Origin: Flavobacterium sp. N1994 | Lineage (GTDB): Bacteria > Bacteroidota > Bacteroidia > Flavobacteriales > Flavobacteriaceae | Direction of reading: 5' to 3' | Length of the DNA: 64,000 bases | Assembly: GCF_025947145.1 (NCBI RefSeq) | Contig: NZ_CP109999.1 | Location: forward strand, 1,054,001 to 1,118,000 | In this document: positions 43,762 to 53,151 of the stretch, piece by piece | How positions within the stretch are numbered: the first letter of the stretch is position 1 | Layout: every line of letters begins with the position of its first letter | Notes under the pieces: model-generated | Told to the model about the DNA's origin: nothing | Seen by the model: the letters and a program-made list of their open reading frames with translations, nothing else | Databases searched by the model: none | Translations under genes and position numbers: made by a program

Positions 43762-45978
43762 TCAAATTAAAATTAAGCCAAATTCTTTCAAAATAGCAAT
43801 TGGTTTAGAAAACCAAAACAGCTCAAAATCATCAAATTGCGTTTCAAAATCCGTTTTTAGTTGAATAAAGGTAACTTGCATTTCCTTATTTGGGGTAGCA
43901 TAATAATTTTTAATTGTTATATCATCCAATGTTCTTAGTAACCAATTGGCTTTGTCTTTTTCTAGTGAAATTTCGAAAGTCTCTTTTTTATCATGAAAGG
44001 TTAATTTCATCATTTCCCATGAATTTCCTTTCTTGTATTTACTATAAATTTCAGTAATTGGTTTGTTTCCTAGCCAAATAATTTTAGCCGAAGGTTTTAT
44101 CGTGAACTTATCTTCTTTTTCAAGACAAGAAATAATATAATCGGAAGGAATGGTAGCATTTGGGATTTTGAAATCAAACCAATCTTGTAATTCATAATCA
44201 AAACAAATTCCGTGCATGTAATTGAACAAGGATTTCTTTAATCCAAAACTGAATTTATCATGATTGATTCCGGTTTTATCTTTGAATTGAATATCGTTGT
44301 TGGCAAAAGTTATTTCATTTATTTCAGGAATAACACCAAATTCATCGGGAAACATTCCCACTGGACTGTGAGCTGTCATGGCAAATTGATGCCAAAATCC
44401 GGATTGTAAAACCCCTACTTCAAATAATTGACGTACCATTTCTAAACTATCTATTGTTTCTTGAATAGTTTGTGTTGGATAGCCATACATTAAATAAGCG
44501 TGAACCATAATGTCAGCTTCAGTAAAGTTTCTTGTTACTTGGGCTACTTGTTCTACCGTTACTCCTTTTTGAATTAACTTTAACAATCTATCAGAGGCTA
44601 CTTCTAGTCCGCCTGAGACGGCGATACATCCTGAAGCTTTTAGCAATAGGCATAAATCACGAGTGAAACTCTTTTCAAAGCGAATGTTGGTCCACCACGT
44701 GACAATTAGGTTTCTGCGAATGATTTCTAGAGCTAGTTCTTTCATTAAAGCGGGCGGTGCTGCTTCATCTACAAAATGAAAACCATTTTCCCCTGTTTGC
44801 GCTATCATTTCCTCCATCCTATCTACTAAAGTTGAAGCAAGAATAGGTTCGTATACTTTGATATAATCTAAAGAGATGTCGCAAAAGGTACATTTTCCCC
44901 AGTAACAACCGTGAGCCATGGTGAGTTTATTCCAACGGCCGTCGCTCCATAGGCTGTGCATTGGGTTGGCTATTTCAATTACTGAGATGTATTTCTCTAA
45001 AACCAAATCAGAATAGTCAGGGGTGCCTACTTGACTTTGCTTGTAATCAGGTTTTGAGGTATTGTTTTTATAAACTACTTCGTTGTTTTCTAGAAGAAAG
45101 GTTCGTTTGAATTGAGATTCTTCAGTTCGTTCAGAATGACAAACGTTGTGGTGTAATAATTCGACTGGGAGTTCGCCGTCATCTAAAGTGATGAAATCAA
45201 AGTAGTTGAAAACTCTTTTATCTTTTAAATCTCTTAGTTCCGTATTGGGAAAACCGCCTCCCATGGCTGTCTTTATATCTGGAAAATGTTTTTTTATGAA
45301 CTGTGCACATCGAAAGGCGCTGTATAAATTCCCTGGAAAGGGGACTGATATGAGCACTAATTTCGGAGAAACTTCCTGAATTCTTTCTTTTAGGATATTT
45401 AACGTGATACCATCAATATAGGTTAGCTCTTTTTGGAGATGGTCATGTAGTTCATCAAAAGAGTTGGCGCTTCTACCTAACCGTTCGGCGTAGCGACTGA
45501 AACCGAAGTTTTCATCTATGCAGGCTACTATGAAATCGGAGAGATCTTCTAGGTAAAGTGTGGCAAGGTGTTTCGCTTTGTCTTGCATTCCCATGGAACC
45601 AAAGGCCCAGTCCATGTCATCTAGTTGTTCGAAACGAGACCCTTCGGGAAGGAAGTTACCAGAACAGATTTGGCGTGCCAGTGTTTGACTATTACCTTGG
45701 AGAAATTCAATTACGGCATCGATAGTATTGATGTATTCTTGTTTTAGCGAATAGATTCGTTGTAGGTTGTGGGTTGTAAGTTGTGAGTTGTTGTCAGCAA
45801 CTTGAAAAATATTGGTTAAACCTTGTTTTGAAAAGAGTTGGAGAATGACTTCTATTCCTAAATCCATTTGGAAGGCGGCAATGCCTTTGGTGTTTAGAAA
45901 ACCTTTCAGGTATGCTGTAGCCGGATACGGTGTGTTTAGCTGTGTGAAGGGTGGCGTGAGTAATAGAAGGTCTTTCAT
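43762..45978 (-). CDS. Cobalamin-binding radical SAM protein
   Basis: 738 residues. N-terminal B12-binding-like Rossmann domain (KDLLLLTPPFTQLNTPYP, PKLVLISVPFPGNLYSAF, KTAMGGGFPN) and radical SAM core with the cluster motif GCYWGKCTFCD, cysteines near residues 358, 363 and 366, giving Cx4Cx2C. SAM-binding glycines follow in GGLEVASDRLL. Start set at MKDLLLLTPPF (45978), seven codons downstream of a possible upstream ATG, because homology to B12-binding rSAM starts there. Preceded by an XRE regulator gene 23 bp upstream. Substrate unknown; two short interspersed repeats are embedded in frame (residues about 61-73 and 279-288). Confidence 0.84.
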   Translation of the reverse strand: MKDLLLLTPPFTQLNTPYPATAYLKGFLNTKGIAAFQMDLGIEVILQLFSKQGLTNIFQVADNNSQLTTHNLQRIYSLKQEYINTIDAVIEFLQGNSQTLARQICSGNFLPEGSRFEQLDDMDWAFGSMGMQDKAKHLATLYLEDLSDFIVACIDENFGFSRYAERLGRSANSFDELHDHLQKELTYIDGITLNILKERIQEVSPKLVLISVPFPGNLYSAFRCAQFIKKHFPDIKTAMGGGFPNTELRDLKDKRVFNYFDFITLDDGELPVELLHHNVCHSERTEESQFKRTFLLENNEVVYKNNTSKPDYKQSQVGTPDYSDLVLEKYISVIEIANPMHSLWSDGRWNKLTMAHGCYWGKCTFCDISLDYIKVYEPILASTLVDRMEEMIAQTGENGFHFVDEAAPPALMKELALEIIRRNLIVTWWTNIRFEKSFTRDLCLLLKASGCIAVSGGLEVASDRLLKLIQKGVTVEQVAQVTRNFTEADIMVHAYLMYGYPTQTIQETIDSLEMVRQLFEVGVLQSGFWHQFAMTAHSPVGMFPDEFGVIPEINEITFANNDIQFKDKTGINHDKFSFGLKKSLFNYMHGICFDYELQDWFDFKIPNATIPSDYIISCLEKEDKFTIKPSAKIIWLGNKPITEIYSKYKKGNSWEMMKLTFHDKKETFEISLEKDKANWLLRTLDDITIKNYYATPNKEMQVTFIQLKTDFETQFDDFELFWFSKPIAILKEFGLILI
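45114..45141. repeat. Interspersed repeat (CHSERxEES type) inside the radical SAM gene
   Basis: Minus-strand TGTCATTCTGAACGAACTG and following AAGAATCTC translate to CHSERTEES. This is a well-known short sequence scattered through Bacteroidetes and other genomes, normally intergenic. Here it lies in frame in the loop between the B12-binding and radical SAM parts. Confidence 0.6.
45761..45794. repeat. Interspersed TTGTAGGTTGTGGGTTGT repeat inside the radical SAM gene
   Basis: Quasi-periodic GTTGT units (tgtaggttgt gggttgtaag ttgtgagttg) resemble short ACAACTTACAACC repeats common in flavobacterial intergenic DNA. It encodes the polar stretch NNSQLTTHNLQR in the N-terminal domain. Confidence 0.45.
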
Positions 45979-46001
45979 GGATGGGATATCGAGGAACAAA
46001 A

Positions 46002-46346
46002 TTACTCCATATTTTTTATGATGTCGTGGATTTGCTGAATTTTCTCGGCGGACATGGCATTAATCTTACCGATGATTTCGTTGGAGATTTCGGGTTTGGT
46101 TAAAGTATGTAAGGCGTGGTCTTTGGTGAGATTGTCTTTGGTATTGGGACGAAAGTCTAGGATATCATTGGGCGTACAATTGAAATCTTTACAAAATTTT
46201 TCTAGACGTTCGAGGTTTATTTCTTGTACTCTATCATTGGTTAATTTAGTAGCATAACCAGCGGAGTATCCATTATTTACTAAATAGCTAAAAGGCTTAG
46301 TAATTCCTTTTAGTTTGAAAATTCGGGAGAAATTAAAGAAAATCAT
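46002..46346 (-). CDS. XRE-family DNA-binding regulator
   Basis: 114 residues. An HTH of the Cro/C1 (HTH_26) type is seen: KGITKPFSYLVNNGYSAGYATKLTNDRVQEINLERLEKFCKDFNCTPNDILDF is split here for reading as helices KPFSYLVNNG, SAGYATKLTN and LERLEKFCKDFNCTPNDIL. The C-terminal 45 residues form a basic-acidic helix. Likely represses its own operon, which continues with the radical SAM gene (23 bp gap). Palindromes upstream (TTAGTACTAA) are candidate operators. Confidence 0.72.
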   Translation of the reverse strand: MIFFNFSRIFKLKGITKPFSYLVNNGYSAGYATKLTNDRVQEINLERLEKFCKDFNCTPNDILDFRPNTKDNLTKDHALHTLTKPEISNEIIGKINAMSAEKIQQIHDIIKNME

Positions 46347-46736
46347 AGTGGTTAGTTTAAAAAATCAGTCATTAGTACTAAAAATTACATGCTAAGATAT
46401 GAAAAAAAAATAATTAGTAATAAGTAATTAGTAAATAGTTATAAAACTAAATAGATAAGTTGTAAAATATTATTAATCTAATATAAAATATAATAATTAA
46501 ATTATAATAATAAAATATTACAATATAATAATATAATAGTTAGTTTTAAAAATAAAGTAATAAGATATAAAAATAAAGTCGTTCGATATACATTAAACTC
46601 TTGTTGCCTTGCGTTTTTAGTGCTAAAAAATTTACCTTTTTGATTGATTTTTTTTAGTTTTTAAAGAATTATCTTTATTTTTGGTTCCCGACTAGCTGAC
46701 AGTAGTTTGGTTTTTAATAAAAATTAATGATTTGTT
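46347..46736. other. AT-rich intergenic region with paired palindromes
   Basis: 390 bp, nearly free of G and C between 46390 and 46580. It holds two near-identical palindromes, TTAGTACTAA (46372-46381) and TTAGTGCTAA within TTTTTAGTGCTAAAAA (46614-46629), and a -7-like TATTTTTG (46676-46683) that may serve the large surface protein at 46737. No ORF of note. Confidence 0.6.
46676..46683 (+). promoter_or_regulatory. Putative -7 promoter element (TATTTTTG)
   Basis: TATTTTTG matches TAnnTTTG, 53 bases before the ATG of the SprB-repeat protein. It leaves a leader of about 45 bases. The element is isolated; a TTG lies too far upstream. Confidence 0.35.
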
Positions 46737-49700
46737 ATGTTAGTTACAAGCCCTTTGAAGACAATTTCTTTTATTGCCCTCTTGCTCTGCTGCAGTGCTG
46801 CAATGGGTCAGCACAAAATTATTTCTAAAAAAACTACTGCTCCTTTTTCACTTGATGGAAACCAAAAAATTGAGGACCGCAATGGTCGTTTGATTACGGA
46901 TCCTTTGGCGCGAAAAGCTTTTTTTGAAAAAAGACAGAAAGCCATTGATTTGCAAAAAAAGAATAGCGTTTCCGCTTTGGCTTCGCTTCCCTCTGTGCCC
47001 TTGTGTTCTAATGGTGGTTTTGAGGAATTTGAGACTTTAGGAAGCGTTAATGTGTTGAAGAATTTCGAGACTACTTCGGGAGACCCTATTAATCCTATGC
47101 AATGCCGGCCTATTGATGATCAAGCTAATGCTAGAATTAAGCAATATGATCCGGCGGATTCTGGTTTGATGGCTTCTACAGTTCCGTCTAATTTTATTGA
47201 TGAATTTATTGGTAACATTAATGCTTTTGATCAATATACTTTAAAGATTAATTTTAAAGAATCTTCTACCAGCTTAGGATTGGTGCAAGCCAAACGCTTT
47301 AAAACGAATAATGAGAATCAGTTAAAATTCAATTATAAAGCAGTACTTCAGAGTATTACTGGAAGTGATCACGACAATGAGCAACCTTTTCTGAAGGCTA
47401 GAATAATCAATAATGCCGGGGTTATAGTAGATGAATTTTGTTTGATTGGAGACCCTGCCAATTGTATTTTTACGCAGGCTCCTGTCATTGAGGGCGGTAG
47501 TATTATTTTGTATAATCCGAATTGGCAATCTGGTATTTTAGATATCTCGAGTATCCCGAATAATCAAGATTTTACGGTTGAGTTTATGGCCTCGAGATGT
47601 GGATTGAATGGGCATTTTGGCTATACTTATATAGATGATATTTGTCTGTTACATTCTAATGAAAGTTTACAAGGCAGTATTGAATTAGATCCTTTGAATA
47701 AAGTCTGTCCTACCCTTCCTATTTCGGTTTGTGGTAAATTTACTTTACCTACCTCAGGAGGAGTTAATGCTAATGTAACCTCGGTAGTTTTGAATGTTAG
47801 AGATGCTACTAATGCGATAGTGTATACTTCACAAACGCCTGTATCGCTTGATATTGCTACCAAGAGATTTTGTTTTGATATTGCCGCTTCTAACTTACCC
47901 AATGTTCTTACTGGTACGTATAACGTTAGTGTGACGATTAATTTTGGCATCCTTCAAACGAATTGTTCTGGGGCTACTTTTAATGCAGCTACTGATGATG
48001 ATGCTAATCCGGGTTGGGATATTTGGTTTTTGAATTGTGCCAATTGTGCTATCAATGTTCAAACTGCCAGTCTTACTTTGTGTGATACGAATCATGATGG
48101 AAAAGAATTTTTTAATCTGTCGAATGCCAATGTGCTGGTTACTACTCCTCAGGCTGGGTTAACTTTTAGTTATTACGAATCTTTGGCTAATGCTACGGCA
48201 GACACCAATCCGATTACTACCTTTTTGAATTATGATAGTTACTCGACTACCATTTTTATAAGGGTTACTTTGAGTGCTACTTGCTATAAAATTATTCCGA
48301 TTCAATTGGTTGTGAAAAATCCGTTTGTAAATATTAGCGGTATCTTGAATGTGTGTAGCGGAAGTACTGTATTGACGGCTACCCAAGGTGCAAGTTATTT
48401 ATGGGCGGGCAGTTTGCAGACTATGCAAAGTATTTCGGTAACTTCTATAGGGTCTTATTCGGTAACCGTTGTTGACAGTAATGGGTGTTCTGCTACTGGT
48501 TCGGTAACCATATTAAGTAATAATGTGGCACCGTTGCCTTCTATTGTGGTTACCCAACCTACTTGTTTCACTAGTACGGGTTCGTTACATGTGACCTCCC
48601 CTGCTTCAGAATACAGTTTTGACAATGGTGTTACTTGGGGTCCAAACGATACCATGTCTAATCTTCCTTATGGTACTTACAATGTTAAGATTAGAACCTT
48701 GGCGGGTTGTACTTCGTATAGTTCTGCTGTTAGTATTATCCCTTATTTATCCTTTTTTCCTTCATTTACTAAAGTTGACCCTACTTTTTGTGGTGGATTG
48801 GGAAGTATCACTATTACGACTACCGCTGCAGAATATAGTTTTGATGATGGCGTAACATGGACCACTAATAATGTTGCTAGTGGACTTCCTTCGGGTATTT
48901 ATTTGATTCGAACCAGAGATGCTCAGGGTTGTGTTTCTAATTTTAATAGTGTTGATTTAAATAGTGAGTTTTTATCGCCTCCTCTTTATATCAAGGACAA
49001 TCCCTTTTGTGGTAATCTGGGAAGCATTATCATTACTACACCTGCTAGCCAATATAGTTTTGATGGTGGAACCACTTGGCAAACTTCGAATACTTTAGGG
49101 AATTTGACTGACGGAAGTTACCTTATTAAAATAAAAGATGCACAAGGATGTACATCGCCTAACGTTTATGTTTATTTAACTAATCTAGAGGACAGTTACC
49201 CAGAGTATGATTTGATTGAAGCTGGTTGTGGCACCTATGCTACGTTAACCATTGAAACACCGGGAGATTTTTATAGTTTTGATGGTGGGTTGACATGGAC
49301 TACAAACCCTGTGCTTGCTAATTTAAATGGGCCAGCTAACTTTAGTATCGTGGTAAAAAAAGCTACTTGTATTTCACGTACACGATATGTTTACTTGTAC
49401 TCGCATTATCTTCCGATTCCTGTGACTAGTGATTACCAGACTACACTTTGCGATGCGTTTAATGACGGTTCAGAGAATGTTGATTTGACTTTGTATATTT
49501 CTAACTTGATTGCTAATTCGAGTAATTACACTTTTGCTTATTATACTAGTGCTTTATACGCTGAAACTCCAAATTCATCGGGTATTATATCCAATTTTAC
49601 GTCTTATAACATGAGTAATACCAATAATACCGTTTATGTTAGAGTCACTTCTTCAGATGGTTGTTATAAGGTAGCGCAACTTAAATTTATTTTCATTGAT

Positions 49701-50393
49701 TCGCCAAGAATACATATGCAGGATTCCTATCCCGTGTGTGAAAACAGAAATGTTTTGATAGACGCTGGGCTTGGGTTTGATAGTTACTTATGGTCCTCAG
49801 GACAAACCTTTCATGCTATTCCGATTGCGCAACCGGGGAATTATACCGTTACTGTGACAGAAAATCATGGCAGTTTGGTTTGTGATTCTACGAAGAGTTT
49901 CTCTGTGTTTTTATCTAATCCAGCTACAATCACCTCTATTAAAACTATTGACTGGACTGCCAATCAAAATGTGATTGAAGTCTTTGTCACTGGCATACGT
50001 CCTCAAGATTATGTTTATTCCTTAGATGGTATAACCTATCAAGAGAGTAATTTATTTGAGAATCTTGTTCCGGGTATTTATCAAGTATTTGTTAAGGATA
50101 AAAATGGATGTGGTATTGTAACGGACGAAGCTTTGTTATTAAACTATTCTAAATTTTTTACGCCCAATAATGATTCCATTAATGACACTTGGTACATTAA
50201 GTTTTCGCAATTTGAACAGGAATTTGATGTAAAAATATTTGACCGTTATGGCAAGTTACTTAAAACCATGAATAGTTCTGAAGCATGGGATGGCACTTAT
50301 AATGGTTATATGATGCCTTCTGATGATTATTGGTTTTATGTAACTCGAAAAGATGGTAAAGTTCACAAAGGTCACTTTGCTATGTTGCGCTAA
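46737..50393 (+). CDS. T9SS type B surface protein with SprB-like repeats
   Basis: 1218 residues. Signal peptide ends AAMGQ. Residues about 90-340 form a beta-rich N-terminal domain; about 600-890 contain four SprB-like repeats (TSPASEYSFDNGVTWGPN, TTAAEYSFDDGVTWTTN, TPASQYSFDGGTTWQTSN, TPGDFYSFDGGLTWTTNP), the last without the usual GC ending. Further beta modules precede the C-terminal type B sorting domain (from about 1140, FFTPNNDSINDTWY, to GHFAMLR). SprB-type repeats occur in the gliding adhesin SprB of F. johnsoniae, so a role in gliding or adhesion is likely but not proven. Flanked by an AT-rich region, no partner gene adjacent. Confidence 0.85.
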   Translation: MLVTSPLKTISFIALLLCCSAAMGQHKIISKKTTAPFSLDGNQKIEDRNGRLITDPLARKAFFEKRQKAIDLQKKNSVSALASLPSVPLCSNGGFEEFETLGSVNVLKNFETTSGDPINPMQCRPIDDQANARIKQYDPADSGLMASTVPSNFIDEFIGNINAFDQYTLKINFKESSTSLGLVQAKRFKTNNENQLKFNYKAVLQSITGSDHDNEQPFLKARIINNAGVIVDEFCLIGDPANCIFTQAPVIEGGSIILYNPNWQSGILDISSIPNNQDFTVEFMASRCGLNGHFGYTYIDDICLLHSNESLQGSIELDPLNKVCPTLPISVCGKFTLPTSGGVNANVTSVVLNVRDATNAIVYTSQTPVSLDIATKRFCFDIAASNLPNVLTGTYNVSVTINFGILQTNCSGATFNAATDDDANPGWDIWFLNCANCAINVQTASLTLCDTNHDGKEFFNLSNANVLVTTPQAGLTFSYYESLANATADTNPITTFLNYDSYSTTIFIRVTLSATCYKIIPIQLVVKNPFVNISGILNVCSGSTVLTATQGASYLWAGSLQTMQSISVTSIGSYSVTVVDSNGCSATGSVTILSNNVAPLPSIVVTQPTCFTSTGSLHVTSPASEYSFDNGVTWGPNDTMSNLPYGTYNVKIRTLAGCTSYSSAVSIIPYLSFFPSFTKVDPTFCGGLGSITITTTAAEYSFDDGVTWTTNNVASGLPSGIYLIRTRDAQGCVSNFNSVDLNSEFLSPPLYIKDNPFCGNLGSIIITTPASQYSFDGGTTWQTSNTLGNLTDGSYLIKIKDAQGCTSPNVYVYLTNLEDSYPEYDLIEAGCGTYATLTIETPGDFYSFDGGLTWTTNPVLANLNGPANFSIVVKKATCISRTRYVYLYSHYLPIPVTSDYQTTLCDAFNDGSENVDLTLYISNLIANSSNYTFAYYTSALYAETPNSSGIISNFTSYNMSNTNNTVYVRVTSSDGCYKVAQLKFIFIDSPRIHMQDSYPVCENRNVLIDAGLGFDSYLWSSGQTFHAIPIAQPGNYTVTVTENHGSLVCDSTKSFSVFLSNPATITSIKTIDWTANQNVIEVFVTGIRPQDYVYSLDGITYQESNLFENLVPGIYQVFVKDKNGCGIVTDEALLLNYSKFFTPNNDSINDTWYIKFSQFEQEFDVKIFDRYGKLLKTMNSSEAWDGTYNGYMMPSDDYWFYVTRKDGKVHKGHFAMLR

Positions 50394-50401
50394 TCAGCGT
50401 T

Positions 50402-51115
50402 TTACTTTTCGTCTTTTTTTCTATCGGCAATAAACTTGTTAAGTTTTTTACCGTAAAAAGATTTGGCGATTTTTGGTGTCATTGATTTTTGAATGGTGTC
50501 TAAAAATTTTAGATTGATATCGTAAATCTCGGCCAAAGCCACATACGGAGCTACTTCATAATCTGCGTGATTGACTGCAAAATTGGTAGTGTACAGGTAT
50601 TTTCTTTTTAAGATGTCTTTTTGTTCTTCATCTATTTTATTGACTTCCTCCGTTTTTTTATCTTTTACTGCTTTGAATTTCTTTTCAATCAAATCTAAAT
50701 CCTGATCTACAAATCTTGAAACTACTTTTCGGTATTCCTCATATAACTCTTGATTTTTTGAACCTGTGATTTTAGCATCGGCCGTAAAAAAATCCAATGA
50801 GCTATCAATGTTAAGATGGCCTTGTTCAGCAAAAAACGGAATGTTATTATCCAGTGAATTGGTCACTCCACGATCTAAAAACAAGTATAACATTTCGGGA
50901 GATTGCAAATCAAATTCGCTGGTAAAATGGGAATCACCATTAATTTTTATGGTATCAATAGCGACTAGGGCTGTGTCTTTTATTCTTTGAATGTATAGAG
51001 TTCCTTTTTTTAATCCTTTAATGTTTCCCGTTAAAACAAAGTTCTTGGTTGATTTTTTTTCAGTACAAGAAATCAGAACCAGTATAGAAAACAGAGCAAT
51101 TAGTGATTTACGCAT
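50402..51115 (-). CDS. DUF4369 lipoprotein
   Basis: 237 residues. Lipobox LVLISCTEK (Cys near residue 17). DUF4369 features at about 25-110: FVLTGNIKGLKKGTLYIQRIKDT, DSHFTSEFDLQSPEMLYLFLDRG. The rest is helical and Lys/Glu-rich. In related proteins DUF4369 is followed by a thioredoxin-like domain with CxxC; that domain is absent here, so this is the short form. Convergent with the SprB-repeat gene (8 bp). Function unknown. Confidence 0.8.
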   Translation of the reverse strand: MRKSLIALFSILVLISCTEKKSTKNFVLTGNIKGLKKGTLYIQRIKDTALVAIDTIKINGDSHFTSEFDLQSPEMLYLFLDRGVTNSLDNNIPFFAEQGHLNIDSSLDFFTADAKITGSKNQELYEEYRKVVSRFVDQDLDLIEKKFKAVKDKKTEEVNKIDEEQKDILKRKYLYTTNFAVNHADYEVAPYVALAEIYDINLKFLDTIQKSMTPKIAKSFYGKKLNKFIADRKKDEK

Positions 51116-51140
51116 GATTTAAAATTTTGGCAATGATACT

Positions 51141-51176
51141 AAAAAAACCTCAATCTGATTCACAAATTGAGGTTTT
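51141..51176 (-). terminator. Terminator of the M61 peptidase gene
   Basis: Minus-strand AAAACCTCAAT / ATTGAGGTTTT hairpin with an 11-base loop and seven T residues, 20 bases beyond the peptidase stop. Confidence 0.8.
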
Positions 51177-51196
51177 GAAGTTTATTTTTGAATGAA

Positions 51197-53056
51197 CTAT
51201 CCTTTCAACCAGGCTGCATTCAGTTTTTCTTTTGAAGTATCTGTAAACTTATATCCTTCTTCTTCTTTAAAAGACAATTTTACTTTGCCATTGATGGTTT
51301 GTTCTTTACCGTCTCTTTTGATTTTTACGCTGATAGGATCATCCGTTTTCCAGTTTTGACTTTGCATAATCATGTCGTAAACAGAATCTAAATTATAAGG
51401 TTTATCGTTGATAGCTACAATGACATCACCTCCTTTAATACCCAAGTTATTCATGAAGTTATTTAAATCTGAACCAGGAATAATAACGATTTCTTTGGTA
51501 TTAGGGTTAATTGTGATAAAAGGTGTTGATTCATCTTTTAAGAAAGGATTCATTGGGATTTGAACTTTATCTTTGTTAACCCCAACTTTTGCAAAATACA
51601 CATCGTAAGGAATTGGCGTTTTACCCGAAACGTAAGTGGTTAAGAACTCCCCAACTTCAGGATAAGTCAACTCGGTTATTTTTCCGAAAAGCTCATCATC
51701 ATTGAAGGGTTTGCTAACGCCATATTCTTTTGATAATTTTTTCATTAAATCTAAAATACCTCTTTCTCCATTACTTTTTTCACGGATGATGATATCGATA
51801 CACATTCCGATTAACGCTCCTTTTTCATATACGTTTAGATATTGGTCTTTATAGGGTGGAACCAAAACATTAGCGCTCATTTCGGTAAAGGGCATAGTGT
51901 CATTTAAAGTTGAGGCATTGGTGATTTTACCCACCATTCTTTGATAAAACTCATCTGCATCAATTAACCCTTGATTTACTTGGAATAGATTAGCAAAATA
52001 TTCAGTTACCCCTTCATACATCCATAAATGTTTAGACATTTTAGGATTAGCATAATCAAAATATTGAATCTCTTTAGAGTGAATACTTAAAGGAGTTACT
52101 GTGTGAAAAAATTCGTGTGAAACGACATCTTTTAATTGTTCCCCTAAAGCATCGGCGGGCATAACTTCAGGAAAAACTACAGTAGTTGAAGTATGGTGTT
52201 CTAATGCTCCAAAGCCTTTAGCGTCATTTTTTTGCATATCCGATAAGTATAACAAAACAGTATATCTTTTATTGGTGTTTATCGGTCCAAGAAAAGCTTT
52301 CTGAGCTCGCATTGTTTTTTCTAAATCAGGTAACAATTCTTTGGCAGTATGTGTTCCGTTTGGAGAATATACACTAAATAGAATTTCCATTCCATCTACT
52401 GTAAACGTTTCATAATCTGGTTTAGCATACATAATCGGATTATCTGTCAAATCAAAATAGCGTGAAACAACGAAATTATCAACGGTATCGCTTTTATCCA
52501 TATCTATTAAAGAAGTAGCGCCAAAAAGTTTTGCTGGATGCAAAACAGTAAGGTTGAAGTTTATCTCGGTTTTACCCTCAAAATAGCCTACAAACCCATG
52601 GTTGTTTACCACAAAGTTTTCACCATCCAAAATATTGGTTCCTGAAGGAGAAAAGATATCGTCTTTCCCATATCCTTTACCAGATTCAGAATCGTAGGTA
52701 TCATTTACCCAATAGGTGATTTTGGTTAGCGATTTAGCATTGGAGATTTTCCATGAATTATCATCTGTTTTACTAGTAGATAATTCCTTACCATTTTTTC
52801 CAAATGCTTTAAAATCGGCAATATATTTACCATAATTATCGGCAGAATAGGTTCCGGGAACTGTTTTTGGAATGTGATATACAATATCGCTTGTGGTAAT
52901 TGTTGGTGGTGTAATGGTTACCATCACTTTGTCATTTTTTACCGTATTCAAATCTATTGTTACTTTTTCGACTTCTGTTGATGGTTTGTTTTGTGCTGTA
53001 ATACTGAAGCTGAAAGAGGCTAAAGCAAAAACAGTACTAAAAATTAATTTTTTCAT
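51197..53056 (-). CDS. M61 family metallopeptidase with PDZ domain
   Basis: 619 residues, signal peptide ends FSITAQ. Zinc-binding HExxH in VVSHEFFHTVTPLSIH near residue 315, with the downstream glutamate in MYEGVTEYFAN. The C-terminal 120 residues contain a PDZ domain (LGIKGGDVIVAINDKPYN). M61 enzymes are glycyl aminopeptidases that act on secreted peptides. It follows the DUF2805 gene after 130 bp on the same strand. A palindrome overlaps its promoter box. Confidence 0.9.
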   Translation of the reverse strand: MKKLIFSTVFALASFSFSITAQNKPSTEVEKVTIDLNTVKNDKVMVTITPPTITTSDIVYHIPKTVPGTYSADNYGKYIADFKAFGKNGKELSTSKTDDNSWKISNAKSLTKITYWVNDTYDSESGKGYGKDDIFSPSGTNILDGENFVVNNHGFVGYFEGKTEINFNLTVLHPAKLFGATSLIDMDKSDTVDNFVVSRYFDLTDNPIMYAKPDYETFTVDGMEILFSVYSPNGTHTAKELLPDLEKTMRAQKAFLGPINTNKRYTVLLYLSDMQKNDAKGFGALEHHTSTTVVFPEVMPADALGEQLKDVVSHEFFHTVTPLSIHSKEIQYFDYANPKMSKHLWMYEGVTEYFANLFQVNQGLIDADEFYQRMVGKITNASTLNDTMPFTEMSANVLVPPYKDQYLNVYEKGALIGMCIDIIIREKSNGERGILDLMKKLSKEYGVSKPFNDDELFGKITELTYPEVGEFLTTYVSGKTPIPYDVYFAKVGVNKDKVQIPMNPFLKDESTPFITINPNTKEIVIIPGSDLNNFMNNLGIKGGDVIVAINDKPYNLDSVYDMIMQSQNWKTDDPISVKIKRDGKEQTINGKVKLSFKEEEGYKFTDTSKEKLNAAWLKG

Positions 53057-53087
53057 TAGTTCCTATTTATTTTTTTGAATATGTCCC

Positions 53088-53107
53088 CAAAAGTAACCAA
53101 TAGTTAC
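53088..53107 (-). promoter_or_regulatory. Putative promoter/operator of the M61 peptidase gene
   Basis: Minus-strand TACTTTTG (53088-53095) is a -7-like box. It overlaps the perfect inverted repeat GTAAC-caata-GTTAC (53093-53107), which might be bound by a regulator. Confidence 0.35.
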
Positions 53108-53151
53108 AACGGTTTTATTTTTTTTAGATTTGATTAACTAAATTCTTCCAA

